Positions 45,155 to 55,963 of a stretch of 64,000 bases of DNA are shown piece after piece. This DNA is from Heterohyrax brucei. Its lineage: Eukaryota; Chordata; Mammalia; Hyracoidea; Procaviidae. How positions within the stretch are numbered: the stretch's first letter is position 1; each line of letters begins with the position of its first letter. The DNA lies in NCBI GenBank assembly GCA_028571685.1, contig CM053143.1, forward strand, positions 4,579,501 to 4,643,500, given 5' to 3'. The notes beneath the pieces were generated by a model. It was given only the letters and a program-made list of their open reading frames with translations, made no database searches and had not been told where the DNA came from. The position numbers were made by a program, and so were the translations under genes.

Positions 45155-45625
45155 CGTTATAGATTGAATTATGTCCCCATATAGATATGTGTATCAATTT
45201 GCTGGGCCATGATTCATGATATTGTGTGATTTTTTCCCCCCATGTGTTGTAAATCCTGCCTCAGTGATGTTAATAAGAGAGAAAGGGTGGCAGCTTTGTT
45301 AGTCAGGCTGGACTCAATCTACAAGCTTGGATTGTGTTGAGATAATCTTTAGGGATGTAAAAGAGAGAAGTATGCAGAAAGATTTGGGTACTTCATACCA
45401 CCAAGACAGCAGTACTAGGAGAAGAGCACATCTTTTGAACTGGGGGGACACTGGATGAAGAAGCTCTTAGTTTAGGGGAAGAAGGCCAACTGAGAAATCC
45501 CTCCCCTAGAGTTGATGCTCTAAATTTGGACTTAAGCTTACTTTACTGTAAAGAAAGAGATTTCTCTTTGTTAATGCTGTCCACTTGTGGTATTTCTGTT
45601 ATAGCAGCACTAGATGATCAAGACA
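45155..45625 (+). repeat. 3' LTR of the MaLR/ERVL-like provirus
   Basis: 471 bp. It starts CGTTATAGATTG and ends GATCAAGACA. Preceded by a purine-rich AAAGGGTAGAA (about 45,144-45,154), a plausible polypurine tract. Confidence 0.8.
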
Positions 45626-45785
45626 GCAATATATAGGGCAGAGTTGTACAGTCCCACAAAGTTTTCAAGGTTAATATCTTTCTAGGAACAGATTTCCACA
45701 TCTTTCTCCTACAGAGTTACTTGTGGATCCTAACAACTGATCTTTTGGTTAGTGGTTGAGCGCTTTGACTACTGCACTGAAAGGT
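45626..45785 (-). repeat. AfroSINE (antisense) 5' segment, split by an LTR element
   Basis: Continuation of 43,704-43,758: GGGCAGAGTTGTACAGTCCC, GTTTTCAAGGTTAATATCTTTC, CATCTTTCTCCTACAGAG, TTTTGGTTAGTGGTTGAGCGC. The longer SINE variant. Confidence 0.8.
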
Positions 45786-45951
45786 TAACTCTGAACCCAC
45801 CAGTCATTGCATACACACACACACGTTAAAAAATGCTTACTTAATATCTACTTTATGAAAATTGGAGACAAAAAAATACCATGATTCATGAAAAGCATTT
45901 ATTTCAGTGCTTAACAGGGAATGTATAATAAAGGTTAGCTGTCTTATATTT

Positions 45952-46038
45952 GGAAACTCTGGTGATGTAGTGGCTAAGGGTTTTGGCTGCTAATTAAAAG
46001 ATCAACAGTTCAAAGTCACTAGGTGCTCCTTAGAAACC
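45952..46038 (+). repeat. AfroSINE head and core, split by a solo LTR
   Basis: GGAAACTCTGGTGATGTAGTGG head, CTGCTAATTAAAAGATCAAC core, AGGTGCTCCTTAGAAACC end. The remainder resumes at 47,002. Confidence 0.88.
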
Positions 46039-47001
46039 TGCCGGGAGCCAGCCCTGACAACTTTTTTGGGCCCACGAAGGGATGAATGGCGTTGGTGGGA
46101 AAAATGAGATAGAGACAGAAAAGAGTTTTGGAGAATGGCAGCCCGAAAAGGTCTGTCTTTCTTTATGTGATTTTCACCCTATTTTTTTCATCATGTAAGC
46201 TACTGGCTAACAAGAAACTGACCCCTCATGGTCTCTCTTTTTCTCATGTTAATTGTCAAGGCCTTCTAGATAATGGCCCGAGGCAGGTGCATTTAACAGT
46301 AAAAACAAAGTTTAGCAGTAAAAACAAAGTTTAGCAGTGAATACAGAGTTATGCTATGAGCTTAATGGCTCTATTCATGCCTCAAGGTCAGGGGCACAGA
46401 AAGGTAGACTCCTCAAAGCTTCATTATTTAGCTGTCTCTATTTGCTTCTCTAAGTTCTTATTGTATTTCACCCTGTGCAGATAGTAAGTGCCCACCGCCC
46501 CCCAACCTAAGCTGTTCTAAGAAAGATGTTTCTTTAGTGTTGATTCATTTGTCATACTAATTATATAATAAACTTGGGAGTCTGTCCATCTTCTTGATGT
46601 AAGGAGTGGGATGTTTGTATAGCTTTAAGGGCTGTGTGGAGAATCATCCTTGGGAAGCCTTCCAGGGGCTTTTCTGCAATCTTGTGTTCCACATGTGGAG
46701 GCGGGAAAATGCAGTTGGAGGAAGCCAGCAGAGCTGGGCTGGCCTTAGTGTTCCCAGGCTAAACATGTTGTGTTAGAACTAATTAAGCCAAGGCGGTTGT
46801 AAAACTCTTCTTGAAAGCGTCTTCTTTGGTCCTAGTGCCGGGAGATAACAGGGTATTTTGAGGAAGATTTACTTAGGGTGCATAATATCATTAATGAGAA
46901 TTCAGCCAAAACAATACGTCAAGGCTGAAACACATCCACTCGTCATCACATAGGCACATAGCTTTGCTGATAGAGGCCTATGTGGGTAATGGGCCTCAGC
47001 A
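46039..47001 (+). mobile_element. solo LTR (class II ERV-like) with 6-bp target-site duplications
   Basis: 963 bp, beginning TGCCGGGAGCC and ending CAGCA, flanked by the perfect hexamer GAAACC at 46,033-46,038 and 47,002-47,007. A 6-bp duplication and the TG(C/T)(C/T)GGGAGCC start are typical of class II/ERVK LTRs. AATAAA lies at about 46,567. It contains a tandem pair of a 19-bp unit (AGTAAAAACAAAGTTTAGC, about 46,298-46,335). No internal region is present, so it is an LTR left by recombination. Confidence 0.85.
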
Positions 47002-47072
47002 GAAACCTATGAGGCTGTTCTACTTTGTCTTACAGGGTCACTATGAGTCAGAAATGACTTGAAGGCAATGGA
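47002..47072 (+). repeat. AfroSINE tail, split by a solo LTR
   Basis: GAAACCTATGAGGCTGTTCTAC then AGGGTCACTATGAGTCAGAA and ATGACTTGAAGGCAATGG. Continues 45,952-46,038. Confidence 0.88.
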
Positions 47073-47102
47073 CTTTTTCTTTTCTTTTTTTAAATGTATA
47101 CC

Positions 47103-47262
47103 TGCTATCCCTGTTGCATTGAGTCAGTTTCAACTCATAGTGACCCTATTGGACAGAAAAGAACTGCCCATAGGTTACTAAGAAGTATATGGTGGATTCA
47201 AACTGCTGACCTACTTAGCCAACAGCCAAATGTTTATCCATGGTACCACCAGGGCGCTACAA
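47103..47262 (-). repeat. AfroSINE-type SINE
   Basis: Antisense order: CCTGTTGCATTGAGTCAG, GTGACCCTATTGGACAG, TGGTGGATTCAAACTGC, CATGGTACCACCAGGGCGC. Confidence 0.88.
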
Positions 47263-47624
47263 CTGTTAAATCTGTTTTCAAAGCATATACCCATCATTTT
47301 TTATGCTACTCCTGTGATTTATCCTGACTCATCTTTTTTCCTAGACAACTACAATAGCTTAGCATCCTGTCTTTTAATTTCAGTACTGCATGCTTTCCAT
47401 CTGTGTACTCAAGAGTTTTACTCACAATTTCTCTTCCCTAATCAATTTCTCCTTGTCTTTTTAATCTAACCAATTTGTACTTCAAACTATAAATTAGATT
47501 TAATATTTCTGAGAATCTTTCTCTTAATCACACCCTGCTCCAACAGGAGACTTTCATGCATTTGTTATTGAATTTATCCTACAAAATTTTACTTCTCTTC
47601 TTTGCTTTACTTCTGACAACATTC

Positions 47625-47690
47625 TAAGTTTCTTTCTTTTTCTCTTTCTCTCTCTCTTTCCTCCTTTCTCTCACTCTTTCTTTTCTTTAG
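47625..47690. repeat. polypyrimidine (CT)n tract
   Basis: Uninterrupted stretches of TTTCTTT, TCTCTC and CCTCC units. It may be the decayed T-run (antisense poly-A tail) of the L1 3' fragment that follows. Confidence 0.8.
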
Positions 47691-48090
47691 TTTTCTTGTG
47701 CTTTAAGTTTACAGCTTAAGTTAATTTATCTTTGAAAAAAGTTATACATAGATTGTGATATTGGTAGCAATTCCCACAATATGTCATTACTCTCCCCTTT
47801 TCACCCTGGTTTCCCTGTGTCCACTTATCTATTTTTCCTGTCCCTTCCTGTAATCTAGTATTGCCTTTGGGCAGGGGTTGACCATTTTAGTCTTATTTAT
47901 TTCACTAAGAAACATATTCTTTACATGTGCTATTGTTTCTTTTATAGGCCTGTCTAACCCCTGTCTAAAAAGTGGCCTTCTGGAATGGTTTCAGTTCTGA
48001 ATTAGCAGGGTGTCTGGGGGCCAGAGTCTTATGGATTCCTCCAGGATTCTAAGTTTCTTGAATTCCAAACCATAACTTTCTGGATGACAA
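47691..48090 (-). mobile_element. L1 3'UTR fragment (antisense)
   Basis: TTGTGCTTTAAGTTTACAGC, CATTACTCTCCCCTTTTCACC, CTGTCCCTTCCTG, TGGGCAGGGGTTGACC, GGGTGTCTGGGGGCCAGAG: the block order I remember from afrotherian L1 3'UTRs in antisense, partly shared with 41,640-41,970. No ORF2 part. Confidence 0.6.
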
Positions 48091-48422
48091 CTGTATTCTC
48101 AATTCTTACCCTGGTTACCATCACATCATCTCCTGAATAAACAGGAGTTTTACAATGAATTAATAAAAACACTGCCTTCATGCTAAATCATTATATGTCA
48201 CAATGGGTTTGGACTGTAGTTGACAAAACATTCAGGCATTCTTATGTCCTTTCTTGGAAGTTGCTAGGAATTTTCTTGTTTGTTTTGTTTTCAAGAGCAT
48301 GATTGCATAGTAGTAACTTAGAAATGTATTACATTTTTTCACTTCCACTCTATTTACTAGAGTGTGATTACTCTTTATACACTTCAGAATTTGATAATCA
48401 TTTCAGAAAACTAATATTGTTA
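48091..48422. other. unassigned sequence
   Basis: AT-rich, with no repeat family or coding motif recognised. Confidence 0.4.
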
Positions 48423-48614
48423 TTGTTAGTTGCTGTTAAATTGTCTCTGACTCATCATGACCCCAAAGTAGGACTGTACCATAGCTGTTCTCAGGGCTGT
48501 GACTTTTTTTAAGCACCAAGCCTGTCTTCCAATGTCCCTCTGGGTGAGTTCCAACAGCCATAGTTTTGGTTAGTACTCAGATGCTAAATCATTTGTGCCA
48601 CTCTGGGAACCCCA
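48423..48614 (-). repeat. AfroSINE-related SINE, divergent variant
   Basis: Antisense blocks: GTTGCTGTTAAATTGTCTCTG, CTCAGGGCTGTGACTTTTTT, GGTGAGTTCCAACAGCC, TTTGTGCCACTCTGGGAACCCC. A sense tail fragment (GATCCAACTCGACGGCACTTGG) follows at 48,628-48,655. Confidence 0.65.
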
Positions 48615-48659
48615 GTAATAGCATCAGATCCAACTCGACGGCACTTGGCTGGCTTGGCT

Positions 48660-49896
48660 GTAAAAGCAAAATTCCTGAGATGGCTTTTTGGACAGTATTA
48701 TTAGTAAAATATACTCCAGTTATTCTGCAGAGAGACTTAGCATGTGACATAAAATCTGGTAAAGGAAATATGTAAATTTGAAATCCTACCCATTGAGATA
48801 GCAAGCCTACCATAGTACTTAAAAGAGATCACATTTTCCTAAAATATACATTCCAACAAAAGAGAAGTAAATGCTTATGACTTTCATCTGGCAAACCTGG
48901 CAGACAAAGATTTTTAATTGTTTCTCAGAAATAGCTTGGTGTTTAGACTTAAACTTTGTATAAACATCTTTTAGTTGTGGTGATAATAGCAGGCCTTCAA
49001 GACTTCCCAGCATTCGTTGTGGAAGGGCTAAGGAAATGAACATGCATGCACCATCTGGAAGCATAACTGAGGAAGACAAAATAAAGAATTGTAAAATTTG
49101 TTATGCTCTGTTATGCTCGCCTAGAGTAAAATGTATGTATCTTATAGTTAAAGCTGTTCCACCATTTACCCCTACTTATTTTTTATTTTTTCCCTGCAGT
49201 TCTATTTCATTTTATTTAATGGCTGCCTGCTTGTAAGCAATCACTGTTAGTGTCACCCTTCCCACCTCCCCTTTAATGAGTCCCATAGCTTCAGCTCAGC
49301 TTTTATGTTCACTCTCTCAGATGCCTAATCTAGAGCAGCAACTCCTATAGTAAATTTTGAGCTAGAAGTTTAATTTTAATATTTTCTAATATGAAGGTTG
49401 AATTTGCAAGAGTGAATCACTGGCCTCTCAAAAAACTTCTTTTTAGTTTACTACCTCAGGGCATACATAAAAATAATATAAAGCATTCATTCTACCACTG
49501 CTATTCAAAGTGTTTTTATTGAAGCATTAACCCATGGGGTATGAATATGATCTAATATTTTTAGGAAATATATTTTTAAAGTTATATGTCTCTTAATTGT
49601 AAGACTTCTCAAAGGGCTTTAATAAAGCTAATGTAAATTGTGAGTTGATAAGACTTTCAGATAGTATATGAGGCACTTTGCAAACGTATTTGCTACTTTA
49701 CAATCTTTAATAGGAAAGACTGCAGACACACCAAGTTTTCCATACAATAACATTTAAGGCATTAACCAGAATTTAATTAAATCAAATTACCTTTTAATGA
49801 ATTACTGTCCTAGTAGTAACTGCCTGTGAACCTTGTTTATTCAGACTAAGCCAGTTTACTTTCTACTTAAATTTGACATACTTATATTACACAGTA
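48660..49896. other. unassigned sequence
   Basis: Short overlapping open frames with no shared motif. No repeat recognised with confidence. Confidence 0.45.
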
Positions 49897-50282
49897 AGAA
49901 TAATTGATGCCTTTGAATTGAGGTATTGCAAAATGCTGAACATACCATAGACTTCCAAAAGAACAAACAGATCTGTCCTAGAAGAAATACAACCAGTATG
50001 CTCCTTGGAAGCCAAGATGGTGACTCTGCGTCTTACATGCTTTAGACATGTTGTCGGGAGGGATGAATCCCTGGAGAAGGACATCATTCTCAGTAAATTA
50101 GACTGTCAGAGAAAAAGAGGAAGACCCTGAAGTAGGTAGATTAACACAAAGGCTGTAACAATAAGCTTAAGCATACAAACGATTAGGGGCATGGCACAGG
50201 ACCAGGCAAAGTTTCCTTCTGTTATGCATAGGGTCACTATGAGTTGGAACCTACTCAATGAAACCTAACAAAAACAACAAGG
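49897..50282 (+). mobile_element. RTE LINE 3' end (sense), with 3' terminus
   Basis: TTGATGCCTTTGAATTGAGG, ATACCATAGACTTCCAAAAGAAC, GACATGTTGTCGGGAGGGATG, then 3' end CATAGGGTCACTATGAGTTGG and CTAACAAAAACAAC. The terminal block is nearly the AfroSINE tail. Confidence 0.88.
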
Positions 50283-50637
50283 ACTTGACTAATTTTATTA
50301 TTAGATATTGTGCCAATGAGTTAGCAATATGTAAAAAGGCTAAAAAAAATCTTTTTTTCCCACACCAGTCAATATTTATTCTTTTTATTCAGAAAGGAAG
50401 AATATTCACAATCCTTGCACTCCAGTTTAATTTGCTGATTCAACCAATCCAACATCCACTACTTTTTTAAACACTTAAGTAGATGATGATGATTTAATCA
50501 TGTAAAAACAAAACTTTGCCCTTACAGATCTAAAGAAGAGATAGACAAGCAATCACTTATAACACTATGCATTGTAGCAGTGGAGGCATAGCACGGAAAC
50601 ATAGAGGAAGGCAAGTCCAATTCTGCCTTAAAATCAT
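50283..50637. other. unassigned sequence
   Basis: AT-rich, with no recognised repeat. Confidence 0.4.
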
Positions 50638-51160
50638 TGTCTTAGTCATCTGCTACTGCTCTAATAGAAATACCACAAGTGATTGGCTTGATAAAGAAAA
50701 ATTTTATTCTGTCATGGTCTGGTGGGCTATAAGTACAAATGCAGGAGGTCATCTCCGGGAGAATGTATTCTCTCCAGGGGAAGTTCCCTCTGTTGCAGCA
50801 GTCTTTCTTTGGTTTGAGAGCATCTCAGCAGAGGAACCTCAGGTCTGAGAGCCCATTGTTCTCGTGGTGCTGTTTTCTTGATGGCATGTGGTTCCCAAGT
50901 TTCTGCTTGCTTCCCTTTCTTTTATCTCTTGTAAGATAAAAGCCACCGTCCCGGGTAAACAGCTTTACATTGGAGTAGGGGTAGTGATCTTAGGACGGAT
51001 GTTACAGTACCACCCTAATCCGCTTTCATATAATCCAGTCAATTAACCACAGACAGAAAAATCGTGAAATATAAGACAATCACAAAATACTGAGAATCAT
51101 GGCCCAACCAAATTGTTATCCACATTTTGGGGGGACACAATTCAATCCATGATAATCGGT
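50638..51160 (-). mobile_element. MaLR/ERVL-like solo LTR (antisense)
   Basis: It begins TGTCTTAGTCATCTGCTACTG and ends TTCAATCCATGATA, the reverse complement of the GATTGAATTGTG... start and ...AGCACTAGATGACTAAGAC end of the LTRs at 43,759 and 45,155. Internal block TTTTATCTCTTGTAAGATAAAAG. About 520 bp; a different subfamily from the paired LTRs. No internal region next to it. Confidence 0.75.
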
Positions 51161-51453
51161 AAGAAAACCTTCTAAGGATAGGTAGCATTTTAACTAATAC
51201 TTGATGAACAGTACACAGAAAGGTAGATAGAATATTTGCATAAGAGAATTTATTGCATGTAGGGAGCTATGAATATTTCTGCTTTTCTCTACCATACAGT
51301 GTATGAAATGAATACTTAAAATATGCTGTTTCTTTAGTCTCTTTCAAAGACGATGTCATAACTCAATCTCACGACTGATTTTGTCTTCACAGAGACTGAG
51401 CATTGTGCTTACTCACTGGACTCTTCAGTGCAAGAATACTTCTCAGGTACTAA
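51161..51453. other. unassigned sequence
   Basis: No repeat or gene recognised. Confidence 0.4.
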
Positions 51454-51685
51454 AAGAGTCCTGGATGATGCGTAAGAGTCCTGGATGATGCGTAAGAGTC
51501 CTGGATGATGCAAAAGTTAGTTCTTAACTAGTAATGTAAAGATTGACAGTTCATATCCACCCAGTGGGACCACAAAGGAAAGGCCTGGTGAGATTACCAA
51601 GATTACAGCCAAGAAAACCCTATGTAGTAGTTCAGTTCTGTAACATGTTTGGTCGCTTTTAGTCTGAAGTGATTTAATGGTCACA
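51454..51685 (+). repeat. AfroSINE longer variant with triplicated head
   Basis: The head unit AAGAGTCCTGGATGATGCGT (20 bp) occurs at 51,454-51,473, 51,474-51,493 and 51,494-51,511 before a single body: CAGTTCATATCCACCCAGTG, AGATTACAGCCAAGAAAACC and tail TTGGTCGCTTTTAGTCTGAAG. Confidence 0.85.
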
Positions 51686-52378
51686 TGTTAACGCATGTGC
51701 TCAAGATAAAACAGGAAAGAGTTGTCTGAGAGCACTGACTGTGTATTTATTGTCTTAATATTAAATATACAGAAAAAGGAATGAGAATGGAGACGAGATT
51801 AGATAGAAAGGGGAGAGAGTAAGCTTTTAGAGAGGAAATCGTATTTACTCCACTGAGTAATACAAAAATACAAATTATAATATTCAATACATTGTAGCAA
51901 AAGCTGGAAAATGTATGCATGTTTATTGTACTCAGAAGATTATATTAAGCAGCAAAACAAGACAGAGAGAAACAGATACTTCAATGAAATTACCAAGTAT
52001 AAAACCCTTCTTCACTTGAGAAACAAGAGAGACAAGTACTTAAAGTGGTGCCAGTGTTCTCAGAGGAAGTTTATGTTCTTCCATCTGGAAGTCTTTTTTG
52101 TCACTTCTTTATCTCACTCACCTGTGACTCTCTTTTTTCTCCTAATACCAACAACATTCCACTGAAATTTTCCAAATTTTTGTTTAATGGAATTAAGGAA
52201 ACAAATTGACTGGAAAAAAGGGTAGGATTTCAGAACCTCTTAAAAACTTAAAATTTAAAATATGAAACAAAGGGCTGAGAAGTAGAAGGAAAAAGATAAG
52301 AGAAGCAATTAAATGAAATGGTTTTATGAAAAACATCAGGATTTTATAAAAAGGGCAGAGTTGTGTTAAAAAAATAAT
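51686..52378. other. unassigned sequence
   Basis: Purine-rich parts around 51,770-52,030 and no recognised repeat family. The open frame at 51,911-52,165 has no identifiable domain. Confidence 0.4.
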
Positions 52379-52545
52379 TGCTAACAGTTATACAGCTATT
52401 TGTAGGGACCAAGCAATGTTCCCAGTGCTGCACATGTTCGAAACTTTTTATCCCCCAAGCAGCTCTACAAGATCCATTCTATTATTGCCCCCACTTTAAT
52501 AATAAAATATTGAGCTACAATGAAGTTAATGCTCTTACCATTGCT
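52379..52545 (+). repeat. MIR
   Basis: CTAACAGTTATACAGCTATTTG, CAAGCAATGTTCCCAGTGC, TTATTGCCCCCACTTTAATAATAAAA match the MIR core ('ctaacatttattgagc', 'ccaggcactgtgct', 'ttatccccattttacag'). Confidence 0.75.
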
Positions 52546-52668
52546 AGTAATTTATAGAGAACAATCCAGTCCATGTATTCAGGCTCCAATATCTGTAGTC
52601 TTAATATCTGCACTAAGCAGATGGTAAATATTAAATAATAATATTTTTCTATGCTGAATAAAAGCCTA

Positions 52669-52830
52669 AAACCAAAATCACTGCTATCAAGTTGACTGCA
52701 ACTTATAGTGACCCTATAGGACAGAGTAGAAGTGCCCTGTAGAGTTTCCAAGGAGCTCCTGGTGGATTTGAATTGCCAGCCTTTGGGTGAGAAGCCATAT
52801 AACTTAATCACTATACCACCAGGGTTTCCT
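52669..52830 (-). repeat. AfroSINE-type SINE
   Basis: Antisense: AAAACCAAAATCACTGCTATC, GTGACCCTATAGGACAGAG, GTAGAGTTTCCAAGGAGCTCC, ACTATACCACCAGGGTTTCC. Nearly complete. Confidence 0.93.
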
Positions 52831-53674
52831 CTAAGCTGAATACAATTTATAAAGCCAGATATTCATTTATTTTTGCTTTAGAGATCTTATCTATGTGTAT
52901 AAAGATGTCTTCTTGGTCAAAACAGCTCACTTATCTCTTAAATTTATTACAATAAAAGTTTTGACAGATATTGAGCAGAAATAAATGTACATGCTTACTT
53001 TCTAAAATAGAAACTAGGACATGAATATTACATTTTCGTACTTAAAGAGTGACCCTATTTCTCTTGCAATTTAGCAAATTAGGGACTTTGGGAGAAACTG
53101 TTATTATCTTATGGTGGTACAGAAGGCTGAGAAGAATCCCTAACAAGATATGTGATAGCTCAAATTCCAGTTGAAAGTGGGCCAAGGGAACAAATGTGGG
53201 AATGGCATCAGCTTAGCTGAGAAATGGCACTTCACTCACTCTAACACTAGGGCAGATGGACAGTGCAACACTATGTTTTTTAGGTCCTTGATTGTAGCCT
53301 CAAATATTTTATCCTGAAAACTAAAAGCTTCAAAACGTACTTGTTAATGCTGAATTTTAAGCAATGTAATTCCTTGGTTAACAATTAAACACACACACCA
53401 AAAAAAAAATCTGCAGAGAAAAATATGCTAGATATTTGCAAAGTGAGGTAGTTAAATGTAAACCGTTGTTCTGAAACCTCTCAGCTGAGTGAGCTGAATG
53501 ATCAGAGTACTATCGGGTCATAACATTAAAATCATGCCATCTGGATGTAGGGAAGCACTGAATGAAAATGGTAAACTTTCATCTCAGCCAAAACAGATAT
53601 CATTTGATGAATTTTAAATTTAAAAGTGAGTGCTAGGTTGAGCTATTTTCTCTTCTATACCTAGTTGAAAATTA
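52831..53674. other. unassigned sequence
   Basis: No repeat or gene recognised. Confidence 0.45.
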
Positions 53675-54059
53675 CTGGGGAGGGAATCAAGATGGTGGAC
53701 TAAGCACACGTCTCCTTATATCCCTTTGGAAACCAGGACCTGGATTGATAATGCAATGGAGCCTACTGGTCATGTAGTGAGCCCCAGGACACAGCACAGG
53801 GTTGTTAATTTGGACTTCATACCACTGAACAAAAAAACCTCCTTTCTTTCACTGTCTCCTTCTCCTGGCTAGTCCTGGCTCTCACGGACTGAAGGTAACA
53901 CACCATGTTGACTTTTTTTTCCTCTGTCTTGGAAGGTGGGAGGAGCTGGGTCTTGCCTAGTGGCTAGTCTCAGATGCACTGCTGGTAGGACAGGCGAAAT
54001 TGCCATATTTTGAGAGCCAGACTTAGGACTCTTCATCTAGCCACTTTGGGCCTGTCTTT

Positions 54060-54420
54060 TTATTTCTGCCACAGCGTGGTTTGTATAGAACCACTGGCGC
54101 GTATGTGCAGGATGCCATGTTGGATACGGAGATATTAGTGGGACTAATTCTCAGCCTGTGAGCCAGTGCTTGCAAACAGGACAGTGCTTCTCTGACAGAA
54201 AAGCAGTAGTTTACACAGTGTCACCTACGGTGGGGGCTAGGACTCACTACGTCTGGGCACCTTTAGCCCCTCTATCTGTGACCACGTGCAGGGTGCCATC
54301 TTAGATATGGTGGCAGCAGCTGGACCTAATTCTTAGCTTGAGAGCCAGAGCCTGCCCACAGGAAAGGACTTTTCTACCAGAAAAGCAGTAGTTTACACAG
54401 TGTCGCCTAAGGCTGGACTC
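54060..54420 (+). repeat. tandem modules in the L1-C 5'UTR
   Basis: The GAAAAGCAGTAGTTTACACA block occurs at about 54,199 and again at about 54,380, preceded each time by a CTAATTCT(C/T)AGC(C/T)TG block. The spacing is about 181 bp. Reminiscent of promoter monomers in other mammalian L1s, but with only two units. Confidence 0.75.
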
Positions 54421-54652
54421 TGTCAGCAGTGGCCAACAGGGCAGTAGTACTGCTGTATTTTGAACTATTTGTATCATCTGGGGTTGGATATAGAAGTACT
54501 TACTTTGCCAGTTGGGAAGAAGGACTTCTACACCTGAAAATCTGTCTGACTTGGGAAGCAGTCAGATAACTATTGCTTTACATTTTAAGACAGCCTAGAG
54601 AAACATCTGCAGTCCATCCTCACAGTATCTCTCCCAGCCTCTACTTACTCAC

Positions 54653-55610
54653 ATGAAACCCAAAAAACAACAGACACTTATGGCAAACAAGAAATCATTC
54701 ATGGTTTCAGAAGGTTCCAAAACAAAACAACCAAGGAGTTTTCCAGATGAAGAAACTTTTCTGAAAACATCAGAAGGTGAATACAAAAGGATTATCTACA
54801 GAGCCCTTCTAGACCTTATGCAAAATGCAACACAAGAAAACAAAAAATTAAGCAAGCTATTGGATCTGATGGAACACCAGTACTCTGAAATTCAAAAGAT
54901 CAAGAAGAAAATCAAAGACATAGAAACTTCCATTCAAAGCCAAGAAAACAGAGTGGAATAAATGGAAAAAAGAATTTCTGACTTGGAAGACAGAGCTACT
55001 GATGTCAGCGTCTCTGAGCAGAAATCAGAAAAAAGAAACAAGAAAAATGAAGAAGCATTAAGAAGCATGTGGGACTCTATTAAGAGAAACAACCTTCGAT
55101 TAACTGGAGTCCTTGAACGCGAGAAAGCACCTGAGAACACAGAGAGTATCATTTCTGAGCTGCTGACAGAAAACTTACCTGAAATCATGAAGGAAAAGAA
55201 TATATATATCCCAGATGCATATCATACAACACCCAATATAGATCTCAAAAGAGAATCCGAGACATATTATAATCAAGGCTAACAAAATGAAACAGAAGCA
55301 GCAACTCTTAAAGGCAGCAAGACTCAAAGCAAAGCTGACATTCAGAGGGAAACCCTGTAGGATTTTGTTGGATTTCTCAGCAGAAAACATGCTGGTATGG
55401 AGATAGTGGCATGATACATTCAAAGCCTTGAAGGAGAAGAACTTCCAGCCAAGAATTATATATCCTGTAAAACTATCTTTCAAATATGAAAATAAAATTA
55501 AGACATTCCCAGATAAACAGAAGCTCAGAGACTTTGTAAAAACCAAACCAAAATTACAAGAAATACTGAAAGAAGTTCTTGCCTTTGGCTTAGAAGAACA
55601 AAACCACTAA
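54653..55610 (+). pseudogene. L1 ORF1, copy C
   Basis: Best-preserved ORF1 of the window. 54,653-54,961 encodes the N-terminal region (SFPDEETFLKTSEGEYKRII) and coiled coil (LDLMEHQYSEIQKIKKKI). A single C-to-T change turns CAA into TAA at 54,959-54,961 (copy B retains CAA). 54,962-55,282 continues in frame (MEKRISDLEDRATDV, ...). A deletion near 55,255 then shifts the frame. 55,428-55,610 encodes the C-terminal end (NFQPRIIYPVKLSFKYENKI, TKPKLQEILKEVL) and ends at a stop after GLEEQNH. RNA-binding chaperone of the L1 particle. Confidence 0.9.
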
Positions 55611-55963
55611 CTTTGTGTTTTAGAACGACACATCATCCAGAATTCTACTCAGTCAGGGAAGCCTCCAAACTAAACATAGCTTTAATACTGAAACAATCCT
55701 GTGATTATCACAAAAACTATGGTGCCATCATATTAAAAAGAGGGATGTACTACAGTCATTATAGTCCTTCCAAATGGAGAGGAAGTAGACAAGACTGGTA
55801 GTAATTAAAATTGGGTTTATATGTAGTTTATTAAGGAGCATCAAGAAATGTAACACAGGAGTCTCAGTAACTACAAAACCAGCACTGAAAAAGGTGAAAA
55901 ATCAACTCACAAAAAAGAACGTCCCAGAACAGACTAATAAGAACAATAGAGAACATATCACAA

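Larger units (their letters stand above)
43759..45625 (+). mobile_element. short MaLR/ERVL-like provirus with two LTRs
   Basis: Two direct LTRs (43,759-44,241, 483 bp; 45,155-45,625, 471 bp) flank a 913-bp internal segment. Both LTRs share GATTGAATT(G/A)TGTC near the start and GCAGCACTAG(G/A)TGA at the end. A tRNA-Leu-like primer-binding site follows the 5' LTR at about 44,245-44,263 (ACCAGCGGTAGGGTG). The flanks GAAAT and GCAAT are a 4/5 match for a 5-bp target-site duplication and interrupt a SINE. No gag or pol frame is visible in the interior; MaLRs are usually non-autonomous. Confidence 0.85.

Noticed and set aside
47101-47300. tRNA-like fold inside SINE cores
   Set aside because: The SINE head is tRNA-derived by family knowledge, but the copies here are diverged SINEs and not functional tRNA genes.
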